Shown here one piece after another: positions 57,186-64,000 of a stretch of DNA of 64,000 nt. Location: positions 1 to 64,000 of the forward strand of contig UBYX01000003.1 in assembly GCA_900469955.1 (NCBI GenBank). Direction: 5' to 3'. Numbering within the stretch: position 1 is the first letter of the stretch; each line of letters opens with the position of its first letter. A program made the translations under genes and the position numbers. The notes beneath the pieces are model-generated. The model was not told the DNA's origin, ran no database searches, and saw only the letters and a program-made list of their open reading frames with translations. The stretch comes from Hyphomicrobiales bacterium (GTDB taxonomy: Bacteria > Pseudomonadota > Alphaproteobacteria > Rhizobiales > Rhizobiaceae).

Positions 57186-58442
57186 TTATTTTTTGAGGTG
57201 TTTCTGCTGGGCCTTGGTCAGATATTCGGCCCACTGGTCAGCGAGTTGTTTGGGCGTGATATCTCCGAGAAGTGCCTGCTGCGATGTCTTGATCGCAAGC
57301 GAATCCTTGAAGAAGGCAAATTCCTCGAGATAGGTCGGCATCACCGTCGGCACGGTGTTCGGATCGGCAAGCTCCTCGAACCAGCCCTTGAACTGGTCAC
57401 CCGCATAGAACGGATCCTTCTCGGCGGAAGTATAGGCCGGCAGCGCTCCGATCTTCTTGTTCCATTCGAGATTGCCTTCCTTCCCCTCAAGCGTCGCGAT
57501 CAGCTTCCAGGCGAGATCCTTGTCCTTGGTCGTCGCGAACATCGACCAGCCGGCATAGCCGATCGTGGGGAAGGACTTGCCGTCCGGCCCCTTTGGAAGA
57601 GGAATGACTCCGAAGTCCTCCTTCTTCATGCGCTCGGCAATCGCGATCAGAGCATCCGGATCCTGATCGAGGAAGGCGCAGGTGCCGGAATAGAAGCCGG
57701 CAACGACTTCGTTGAAGCCCCAGTTGACGCTGTCCTTCGGCGCGTAGCCTTTCTTGTAGAGGTCGACCATCCACTCGATGCCCTTTGCCCAGCCTTCGCT
57801 GTTCATGGTCGAGGTGCCGTCTTCCTTGAAGTACTTGTTGTCTCCCGCCATCGAGGCGGCGAAGATCATCCAGCCGTTCAGGCCACCCGGACCACCGCGC
57901 ATGCAGTAGCCGTATTTGCCCGGCAGCTTTGAGACGGCTTCGGAGGCCTTGGTAAACTCCTCCATAGTCTTCGGCGGCGTCGCGACACCGGCATCCGCAA
58001 GCAGCTTCTTGTTGTAGAACATGGCGCGCAGGTAGAAGCCGTAGGGCAGCATATAGGCGGTCTTCTTCACGTCGCGGCCGAGTTCGAGCGCCCGTGGCGT
58101 CAGTTCCTTGGTCTGCTCCCACTTCGTAAGATAGGGCTCGAGGCTCTCCAGCATGCCGTTGTTGGCGTAGAGCGACAACCAGGTATCGGGCATCTCCATC
58201 ACATCAGGCGTATCGCCGGCGGACACCATGGTCGCGAATTTTTGGAAAGCCTCGTTCCAAGGTAGCGAGATGATCTCGACCTTGGTGCCGGGATTGGCGG
58301 CCTCGAACTTGCCGACGATCGATTTCAGCGTTTCCGTGCGCTCCGGGCTGGTGATGACTTCAACCAGTTTGAGTGTGGTATCGGCCAGCGCGCTGCTGGC
58401 CATCAGCGTTGCCAAAAGCGCGGTCGTTATCAGTGTTTTCAT
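57186..58442 (-). CDS. ABC sugar-type solute-binding protein
   Basis: A 418-residue family-1 extracellular binding protein with a Sec signal peptide (MKTLITTALLATLMASSALA). It carries NPGTKVEIISLPWNEAFQKF and PDVMEMPDTWLSLYANNGML, features of CUT1 binding proteins. ATG at 58442 has GGGAG upstream; longer frames are unsupported. It follows the PLP-lyase gene by 31 bases. Ligand unknown. Confidence 0.92.
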   Translation of the reverse strand: MKTLITTALLATLMASSALADTTLKLVEVITSPERTETLKSIVGKFEAANPGTKVEIISLPWNEAFQKFATMVSAGDTPDVMEMPDTWLSLYANNGMLESLEPYLTKWEQTKELTPRALELGRDVKKTAYMLPYGFYLRAMFYNKKLLADAGVATPPKTMEEFTKASEAVSKLPGKYGYCMRGGPGGLNGWMIFAASMAGDNKYFKEDGTSTMNSEGWAKGIEWMVDLYKKGYAPKDSVNWGFNEVVAGFYSGTCAFLDQDPDALIAIAERMKKEDFGVIPLPKGPDGKSFPTIGYAGWSMFATTKDKDLAWKLIATLEGKEGNLEWNKKIGALPAYTSAEKDPFYAGDQFKGWFEELADPNTVPTVMPTYLEEFAFFKDSLAIKTSQQALLGDITPKQLADQWAEYLTKAQQKHLKK

Positions 58443-58473
58443 CTGTCTTCTCCCAGTTGTTATCGGTTGATTC

Positions 58474-59640
58474 TTAAGTGGCGACGGCGATCGCCTCCTG
58501 AAGATCGCTCCACAGAGCCTCGGTTCCCTCAAGGCCGACATGGAGGCGGACTGACCGCGCATGAATGCCGAAAGCATGCGCGGAATTCGGCTGGGCCTTC
58601 TGCTGCAGCACCACCTCGCCCGGTACGATCAGGCTTTCGTGGCCGCCCCAGCTGACGCCGAGCTTGAAGAGTTTGAGATGATCGGCGAAGGCGCGGATAT
58701 CGACGCCTTCGCGGAAAATGAACGAGAAGAGGCCAGAAGTTCCGTTGAGGCCGGCCGGAAGCCGGTTCGAAAGACCCGGATGGCAGACCTGTTCCACCAC
58801 ATCGAGTTCCTGCAGACGGCGGGCAATCGTCAGTGCCGCAGCCTCATGCGCCCTCATGCGGAGTGGCAGTGTCCTGAGGCCTCGGATGAGCAGCCACGCA
58901 TCGAAGGGCGAAAGCTTGCCGCCAAGATAGGGATAGGCCTCTGCCTTCAGCCGCGCGATCATCTCCTTCGAACCGGCAACGACACCGGCGACGACATCGC
59001 TGTGGCCTCCCAGATACTTCGAGGCCGAATGGATGACGAGATCGACCCCCAGAGTGATAGGGCGCTGGAAGAACGGGCTCGCCCAGCTGTTGTCGATCAT
59101 CGACACCACGCCGTGCTTTTTCGCAAGCGCTGCGAGGGAGCCGACGTCGTGGGCCTCCATGACCCAACTGGTGGGGCTTTCCATGTAAAAGACCTTGGCG
59201 CCGGGCAGAGCCTTGGCGACGGCTTCCTCGTCGCGGCCGTCGACATAGGTGACCTCGATCCTCATCCGCTTGAGGATGGTCCCGAACAGCCTGAAGGCAT
59301 CTGGGTAGACGTGCTTGACCGCGACGATCCGGTCACCGGGCTCGACGAAGCTGAGCACGGCCGACGAGATCGCCGACATGCCGCTTGCGAAACCGAGCGC
59401 ATCCTCTGCGCCTTCGAGCTTGGCCAGCATTTCTTCGAAGGCACGTACAGTCGGATTGAGGCCACGCGTATAGATCGGCCGCACCTTCTCGCCACGATAG
59501 GCGGAAATCATGTCGTCGTAGTCCGAAAACGTGAACAGCGACGTCTGGAAGATCGGCGGAACAACTGCCTCGGCGAAATTACCGTCATCATGGGCGGTGA
59601 TCAGCGAGGCAAGTTCGAATTGTTCCGAGCCATCATTCAT
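58474..59640 (-). CDS. Cystathionine-lyase-type PLP enzyme
   Basis: A 388-residue Cys/Met-metabolism PLP enzyme: FASGMSAISSAVLSFVEPGD, YMESPTSW, VIDNS-like MIDNSWASPFF and the PLP Lys in IHSASKYLGGHSDV. Members split or form C-S bonds (cystathionine gamma-synthase, beta-lyase, methionine gamma-lyase). It overlaps the FadR-type regulator by four bases and precedes a sugar-type ABC transporter, an unusual partner for this enzyme. Confidence 0.93.
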   Translation of the reverse strand: MNDGSEQFELASLITAHDDGNFAEAVVPPIFQTSLFTFSDYDDMISAYRGEKVRPIYTRGLNPTVRAFEEMLAKLEGAEDALGFASGMSAISSAVLSFVEPGDRIVAVKHVYPDAFRLFGTILKRMRIEVTYVDGRDEEAVAKALPGAKVFYMESPTSWVMEAHDVGSLAALAKKHGVVSMIDNSWASPFFQRPITLGVDLVIHSASKYLGGHSDVVAGVVAGSKEMIARLKAEAYPYLGGKLSPFDAWLLIRGLRTLPLRMRAHEAAALTIARRLQELDVVEQVCHPGLSNRLPAGLNGTSGLFSFIFREGVDIRAFADHLKLFKLGVSWGGHESLIVPGEVVLQQKAQPNSAHAFGIHARSVRLHVGLEGTEALWSDLQEAIAVAT

Positions 59641-60344
59641 TTGGACATTTCCTTGATATCTTCCTCGACGATTTCGAGGATCTTCAGTGTCTCGCTACGT
59701 GCCGCTTCCGGATCCTGCGCGACAATCGCGTCGAACAGAGTCCGGTGGTAGGGAAATGACCGGCGTGCGAAGTCGAAACGTTCGAACGGATGGCTCCAGA
59801 AGCGTTCGAACGTTTCGCGCATCTGCTCGAGCAGTTGACGGAAGAGCGGGTTGTGGGTGGCGTCGTAGACAGCCAGATGGAATGCCAGGTCTTCCGGTCC
59901 CGAAGCGCCCTTGGCGTGATGCACCCGCTCCATCTCCTCCAGCCGTGCCTCGATCATCTCCAGATCGGAGACAGTTCTCATCCGGGCCGCGACCATTCCG
60001 GCTTCACATTCCAGCCCCCTACGCACCTGCAGCGTTTGCAAGAGCGCATCGCGCAGGTTGGCCGTATCGAGCGATAGCGGCATATGGATTGTGCGTCTGG
60101 ATATGGGTTTCAGCAGATAGTTGCCGCTTCCCTTTCGGGATTCGACCACGCCGAGCGCCTGGAAGAAGCGGATAGCCTCACGGATAGTAGAGCGTCCCAC
60201 ACCGAGCGCGGCCATAAGTTCCCGCTCGGCCGGCAAACGATCGCCGGATTTAAGGTCGGCACCCTCCACGTAGTCGGCAAGAGCTTCCCCGACTTGGCGG
60301 GCTCTGTCGACCGGCGGGAGCAAAGGGATCAGGGGCTTGTTCAT
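59637..60344 (-). CDS. FadR-type GntR regulator
   Basis: A 235-residue regulator: N-terminal winged helix (LKSGDRLPAERELMAALGVG, RSTIREAIRFFQALGVVESR) and a helical FCD domain that binds carboxylic-acid effectors. I chose ATG at 60344 because a TTGACA-N17-TCTTAT promoter lies at about 60375-60404 on the coding strand, which excludes the start at 60389. First gene of the second ABC operon, so it probably controls it. Confidence 0.88.
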   Translation of the reverse strand: MNKPLIPLLPPVDRARQVGEALADYVEGADLKSGDRLPAERELMAALGVGRSTIREAIRFFQALGVVESRKGSGNYLLKPISRRTIHMPLSLDTANLRDALLQTLQVRRGLECEAGMVAARMRTVSDLEMIEARLEEMERVHHAKGASGPEDLAFHLAVYDATHNPLFRQLLEQMRETFERFWSHPFERFDFARRSFPYHRTLFDAIVAQDPEAARSETLKILEIVEEDIKEMSK

Positions 60345-60356
60345 GACGGAAATAAT

Positions 60357-60367
60357 TGGTCTGACAT
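60357..60367. promoter_or_regulatory. Candidate operator of the FadR-type regulator
   Basis: TGGTCTGACAT is close to the FadR-group consensus TNGTNNNACNA. It lies between the proposed promoter and the gntR start, a position that fits autorepression. Confidence 0.4.
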
Positions 60368-60748
60368 CTGAGCAATAAGATATCGACATCGAGGTTTTGT
60401 CAATGCGCCGGCGACTCAGCAAATGTCGGGCGGATCAAGCGGGTGAATGTTGCGAAAAGAGGAGACCCGCGCGGGCCAATTCAAAATTCAAGCGGAGCCC
60501 CGGCTCGCAGAGGAACGATAGGGACGACGAGCGTGATACGGGTTTTGCGAAGCCGCTTGGCTCAATTGCGCATCAGCGCAGCGACCTGCCGAAGTGTCGA
60601 CAGATCTCTTCGCCGAAGCACGGCTTAGACACAGATCTGCTTTCGCTGCTCAGTTGACGCTTCACCGCCAAATCGACCATGCGTCGAACGACAGCTACCG
60701 GCTGCCGAAGAGCCGCGCTGTTGGATTTGCGAGAAGGGTCCTGCCCCC
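60368..60748. other. Promoter region and spacer
   Basis: Contains the TTGACA promoter (60375-60404). Frames here have poor composition and no ribosome-binding sites. Confidence 0.45.
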
Positions 60749-60985
60749 TCAGAGCCACTGACGACCGTCAGGGGTCTGGCAGCCGTATGGCGGAAGAACA
60801 TTGCCGAACGTTTTGTGCAGCTTGTCACAACCCCATTTGTTGATTGGGCCTGGCATGCGGCTGTTCAGCTCGATACCGATCTCGTTGTAAGGGCTTTCGG
60901 TATTGGTGACGTAGTTGTACCAACGGAAGCCGACAAAGCCGATAAATGCAATTGCGACGATCAAAAGCAGCTTGATAACTTTCAT
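60749..60985 (-). CDS. Small membrane-anchored protein
   Basis: A 78-residue protein: one N-terminal transmembrane segment (KVIKLLLIVAIAFIGFVGFR) and a soluble C-terminal part with two Cys (KWGCDKLHKTFGNVLPPYGC) that could form a disulphide outside the membrane. ATG at 60985. Family unknown to me. Confidence 0.65.
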   Translation of the reverse strand: MKVIKLLLIVAIAFIGFVGFRWYNYVTNTESPYNEIGIELNSRMPGPINKWGCDKLHKTFGNVLPPYGCQTPDGRQWL

Positions 60986-61237
60986 GCAGTTTTCCAATGC
61001 GCGAGACGGATCTTCCTCGGCGAATGCGGCTCGGCCTGGAAAAGCCTCGTCCACCGCCCACCGATTGCTGTAGGACGTGCGGTAACTATGCCTTGCGGCG
61101 AAATCAATCCCCTGCCCGAGTGCTCACGCTGGAATCCACTTCGCTTTTGCTCGCGCGCCTGACTTGGGCTGGCCCTTGCGCGATTTCGGCAGCACCGCTG
61201 ATCGCGCTGCTGTCCATGTCATCAGCAGTTATGCGCC

Positions 61238-61675
61238 TCAAACCGAGCTGAGCAGAAGGCTGGTTTCGCTATTCGAGACGCCGTCGATCATGCGCACTTC
61301 CCGCAGCACGCGATCGAAATCCGAGAGGTTGGACGCGCGGATATTGGCTACCAGATCCCAATTGCCGTTGGTGGTATGGAGGGAATAGATTTCGGCTATG
61401 CCGCGGAGCCTGCGGATAACCTGGGTGGTGGACTTGCCCACCACTTCGATCATCATGACGGCTCGTACTGATTGGGCATCGTAATCTTCCCTCACCCGCA
61501 CGGTAAAGCCAAGCAGCGTCCCTGTCTCCATCAGTCGGTCGAGGCGGTTTTGTACCGTGCCGCGGGCCACGCCAAGGGCCTGGGAAAGCCTCGACAGCGA
61601 GGCTCGCCCGTCCGCCCGCAAATGGGCGATAATCCGCCGATCGAGATCGTCGGGGATATATTTGGCAACATCCAT
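61238..61675 (-). CDS. Lrp/AsnC-family regulator
   Basis: A 145-residue Lrp protein: N-terminal HTH (LDRRIIAHLRADGRASLSRL, ALGVARGTVQNRLDRL) and a C-terminal RAM effector domain that binds amino acids. ATG at 61675 has AGAGGA six bases upstream. It is divergent from ornithine cyclodeaminase with 132 bases between starts, the usual setting for an amino-acid-responsive activator. Two AATTTG direct repeats in that gap (near 61695 and 61718) may be part of its binding region. Confidence 0.93.
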   Translation of the reverse strand: MDVAKYIPDDLDRRIIAHLRADGRASLSRLSQALGVARGTVQNRLDRLMETGTLLGFTVRVREDYDAQSVRAVMMIEVVGKSTTQVIRRLRGIAEIYSLHTTNGNWDLVANIRASNLSDFDRVLREVRMIDGVSNSETSLLLSSV

Positions 61676-61807
61676 AGCAAATCCTCTTGGCGAATTTGGC
61701 AAGATTACTGATCAATTTGCTCAAAATGCTGACCGATGCAACACAGGTTTGGCATTTAGCCGAACGCAGCGGGCTGATATCCTCGCTGGAGGTACAAGGA
61801 GATTGAT

Positions 61808-62857
61808 GTGCTGCAGGCCCCTTCCCAAAAAGCGCTTATCCCGTTCGTCAGCGTCGAAAACATGATGCGCCTGGTCCATCACATCGGCGTCGAGACCCTG
61901 CTTGAGGAGCTGGCGGGCGTTGTCGAAGGAGATTTTCGCCGGTGGGAATTGTTCGACAAGACCCCTCGCGTCGCGTCCCATTCGCGTGAAGGCGTCATCG
62001 AACTGATGCCGACGTCCGATGGTGAGATCTACAGCTTCAAATATGTCAACGGACATCCAAGAAACATGTCCCACGGGCTCCAGACGGTGACTGCCTTCGG
62101 TCTTCTCGCGGAAGTTTCGACCGGTTACCCGGTGCTCCTTACCGAGATGACATTGCTGACGGCCTTGCGCACGGCGGCAACTTCGGCGATGGCAGCACGT
62201 CATCTTGCGCGCAAAGGCGCAAGGACGATGGCGCTGATCGGCAACGGAGCACAGGCAGAGTTCCAGGCGCTGGCGATGAAGGCGGTGCTCGGCATCGAGA
62301 ACGTCCGCCTTTACGACATCGATCCTGCCGCAACTGAAAAGACAATTCGGAATCTTTCGGACTCTGGGCTGTCTGTCACAGCGTGCCGCTCCTCTCAGGT
62401 GGCAATCGAAGGCGCGGAAATCATCACGACCTGCACCGCCGACAAACAGTTCGCGACTATCTTGACGGACAACATGATTGGCGCCGGCGTGCACATCAAT
62501 GCCATCGGGGGCGACTGTCCCGGCAAGACAGAACTCCACCGGGACATTCTTCTGCGCGCTGATACCTTCGTGGAATATCCGCCGCAGACTCGGATCGAGG
62601 GAGAAATCCAGCAAATGGCTCCCGACTATCCGGTTACGGAACTCTGGCAGGTCGTCGCCGGGCTGGCTCCTGGACGGCGCGACGACAACCAGATTACCCT
62701 CTTTGATAGTGTCGGCTTTGCCATCGAAGATTTTTCCGCCCTCCGCTATGTCCGGGAAAAGCTTCGGGGGACCGGGTTTTATCAGGAGATCGACATCATC
62801 GCGGATCCCGACGATCCGCGCGACCTCTTCGGCATGCTTCAGCGCGCGCAGGGGTGA
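61808..62857 (+). CDS. ocd: Ornithine cyclodeaminase
   Basis: A 349-residue NAD-dependent ornithine cyclodeaminase/mu-crystallin-family enzyme converting L-ornithine to L-proline and ammonia. The Rossmann motif is ALIGNGAQAEFQALAMKAVL and the substrate region EMTLLTALRTAATSAMAARH. GTG start at 61808 follows AAGGAG at six bases. Other family members act on related amino acids, so the exact substrate is not certain. Confidence 0.9.
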   Translation: MLQAPSQKALIPFVSVENMMRLVHHIGVETLLEELAGVVEGDFRRWELFDKTPRVASHSREGVIELMPTSDGEIYSFKYVNGHPRNMSHGLQTVTAFGLLAEVSTGYPVLLTEMTLLTALRTAATSAMAARHLARKGARTMALIGNGAQAEFQALAMKAVLGIENVRLYDIDPAATEKTIRNLSDSGLSVTACRSSQVAIEGAEIITTCTADKQFATILTDNMIGAGVHINAIGGDCPGKTELHRDILLRADTFVEYPPQTRIEGEIQQMAPDYPVTELWQVVAGLAPGRRDDNQITLFDSVGFAIEDFSALRYVREKLRGTGFYQEIDIIADPDDPRDLFGMLQRAQG

Positions 62858-62907
62858 TCGATGACTTGTCCCACAAAATCGCATAGCCGATCTGGGGAGG
62901 GATCGAG

Positions 62908-62964
62908 ATGAAAGAGGCTGCCCTGCCTCCTTGGCGAATGGACGTCGTGGTCCTCTTCCGCTAA
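62908..62964 (+). CDS. 18-residue short open frame with strong ribosome-binding site
   Basis: MKEAALPPWRMDVVVLFR, with GGGGAGGG just upstream. It lies between ocd and the flavin oxidase, ending 33 bases before the oxidase ATG. It could be a leader peptide coupling translation, or chance. Confidence 0.3.
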   Translation: MKEAALPPWRMDVVVLFR

Positions 62965-62997
62965 TGCCTGACGAAGAAGGTGGCAGCGGAGAGATGC

Positions 62998-64000
62998 ATG
63001 CCGGAACGGGACGTCATCATTGTCGGCGCAGGTTTCACCGGCCTCATCGCAGCCTCGCAGCTGGCTGACGCTGGCTTCGATGTTCTCCTGCTCGAAGCAC
63101 GCAGCCGGGTGGGGGGGAAGGTGGAATCCACCGTCCTGAGGAACGGCAGGCGGGTTGATACGGGTGGGCAGTTCTTCTGCCGTGACATGCCGCAGTTGAT
63201 GGCGCTCATCGAAGCCCATGGCACGACGCCGGTGATGTCCTATGCTGATGGGGACACCGTTTTCCGGCCTCCCGTTTCACCCGCCGAAGGTCTTGCCCTA
63301 TGGCGGCAGGTTGATGCGCTCCGGGAGCGGATGATCGCAACGGACCCGCAGGACCCGGAACTGGCCGGACTAACGGTTGCGGCCTGGGTTGAGCGACAGG
63401 ACATTCCTGCAAATGTCGCGCAAGGCTTTCTTCGTCTCGTGAAGGGCCTCTGGTGTCGTTCGCCCGACGAAATCTCCTTCGCCTACCTTGCTTCGAACGA
63501 TCGGCGGATAACCAATACACATTGGGAACTGGAGATGTTCCTCGCCGAGACCATGCACTCGCTGGCCGAACGGATTGCCGCCAACCTGGACCATCGATTG
63601 CGGCTGGATGCCCGTGTCACCCATGTGGATCATTCTCCCAACGGCGTCACGGTAAGGGTGGAGCAGGAGCTTTTCTCAGCGCGCAAGGTCATCCTCGCTC
63701 TGCCTCCGACCATAAGCCGCAGGCTGTCTTTTTCACCTGCTCTCCCCGATGCTTTAGGTCGTGCACTCGCCGTCTGGGGTGCCGGCAATGCGATAAAAGT
63801 GCACGTCGCCTATAGCCGGCCCTTCTGGCGCGTTGATGCGCTGAACGGATCGGTGATGTGGCAGGAGCCACAAGGGCTCTATGCCTGTGATGCAAGCCAC
63901 GGCGACTATCCCGGACTGGTTGTCTTCATCGGCGGCCCGCTGGCGGAAGAGTGGCACGAGAAGCCCCCAAGCGAGCTGCAAGCTTTTATCCTGGCCCTGC
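62998..64000 (+). CDS. Flavin amine oxidase family protein (partial, runs off the window)
   Basis: At least 334 residues; the frame is open to the window edge. The N-terminal FAD motif (DVIIVGAGFTGLIAASQLAD, then LLLEARSRVGGKVES) is diagnostic of the monoamine-oxidase/amine-oxidase family, which oxidises amines or amino acids to imines. GGAG lies six bases before the ATG at 62998. It follows ocd by 140 bases and probably belongs to the same amino-acid degradation unit. Confidence 0.9.
   Translation, partial: MPERDVIIVGAGFTGLIAASQLADAGFDVLLLEARSRVGGKVESTVLRNGRRVDTGGQFFCRDMPQLMALIEAHGTTPVMSYADGDTVFRPPVSPAEGLALWRQVDALRERMIATDPQDPELAGLTVAAWVERQDIPANVAQGFLRLVKGLWCRSPDEISFAYLASNDRRITNTHWELEMFLAETMHSLAERIAANLDHRLRLDARVTHVDHSPNGVTVRVEQELFSARKVILALPPTISRRLSFSPALPDALGRALAVWGAGNAIKVHVAYSRPFWRVDALNGSVMWQEPQGLYACDASHGDYPGLVVFIGGPLAEEWHEKPPSELQAFILAL

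Noticed and set aside
58561..59751. 396-codon plus-strand frame
   Set aside because: Antisense to the PLP enzyme, whose Lys motif is unambiguous.
61721..62884. 387-codon minus-strand frame
   Set aside because: Antisense to ornithine cyclodeaminase.

Overview
The window looks like a piece of an alphaproteobacterial (Rhizobiales, Rhizobium/Sinorhizobium/Agrobacterium-like) replicon. The reasons are an imuA-imuB-dnaE2 mutasome behind a GAAC-N7-GAAC type SOS box, a DUF1236 protein, several ABC and TRAP uptake operons, and small-protein families typical of this group. Catabolic operons next to a belt of decaying genes suggest a secondary replicon or accessory chromosomal region; that is an inference. 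I found no rRNA, tRNA, CRISPR array, insertion sequence or replication origin.

Layout. 0.8-7.2 kb: a Lon-substrate-domain protein and the SOS mutasome. 7.3-20.4 kb: an accessory belt of small genes and visibly broken ones. It holds a cold-shock gene with three lesions, an aminoglycoside-phosphotransferase-like gene with one in-frame amber codon, a frameshifted DUF6881-like gene and a relic of an ABC ATPase. Intact genes among them include two P-loop kinases, two paralogous small proteins, a cupredoxin without copper ligands beside a PAAR protein, a MerR-DUF3471 fusion and a cation/proton antiporter. 20.4-29.6 kb: a two-gene phosphorelay with a 2101-residue hybrid kinase carrying about 13 tandem HAMP-type units. 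29.9-41.1 kb: a ten-gene four-carbon acid sugar (L-threonate / D-erythronate) operon, ltnD-otnK-otnC-otnI-denD-SDR plus a complete CUT1 ABC transporter, with a divergent LacI regulator and a 28-bp operator between them. 41.3-47.3 kb: small secreted and membrane proteins, a NarL regulator and a KimA-like permease. 47.3-53.9 kb: a LysR regulator and a TRAP transporter operon with three enzyme genes. 54.3-60.4 kb: a FadR-type regulator, a PLP lyase and a second CUT1 ABC transporter in one operon. 60.7-64.0 kb: an Lrp regulator divergent from ornithine cyclodeaminase and a flavin amine oxidase that runs off the end.

How it works together. The right half is mostly nutrient scavenging, with each uptake system paired with its enzymes and regulator. 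In all three transporter operons a strong stem-loop sits a few bases after the binding-protein stop codon and before the first permease gene, the arrangement known elsewhere to keep binding-protein mRNA in excess over permease. The left half is DNA-damage mutagenesis plus an eroding accessory stretch. Because the long genes (dnaE2, the 6.3-kb kinase) are intact, the clustered frameshifts at 7-20 kb look more like real decay than general base-calling error, but raw reads would be needed to settle it.
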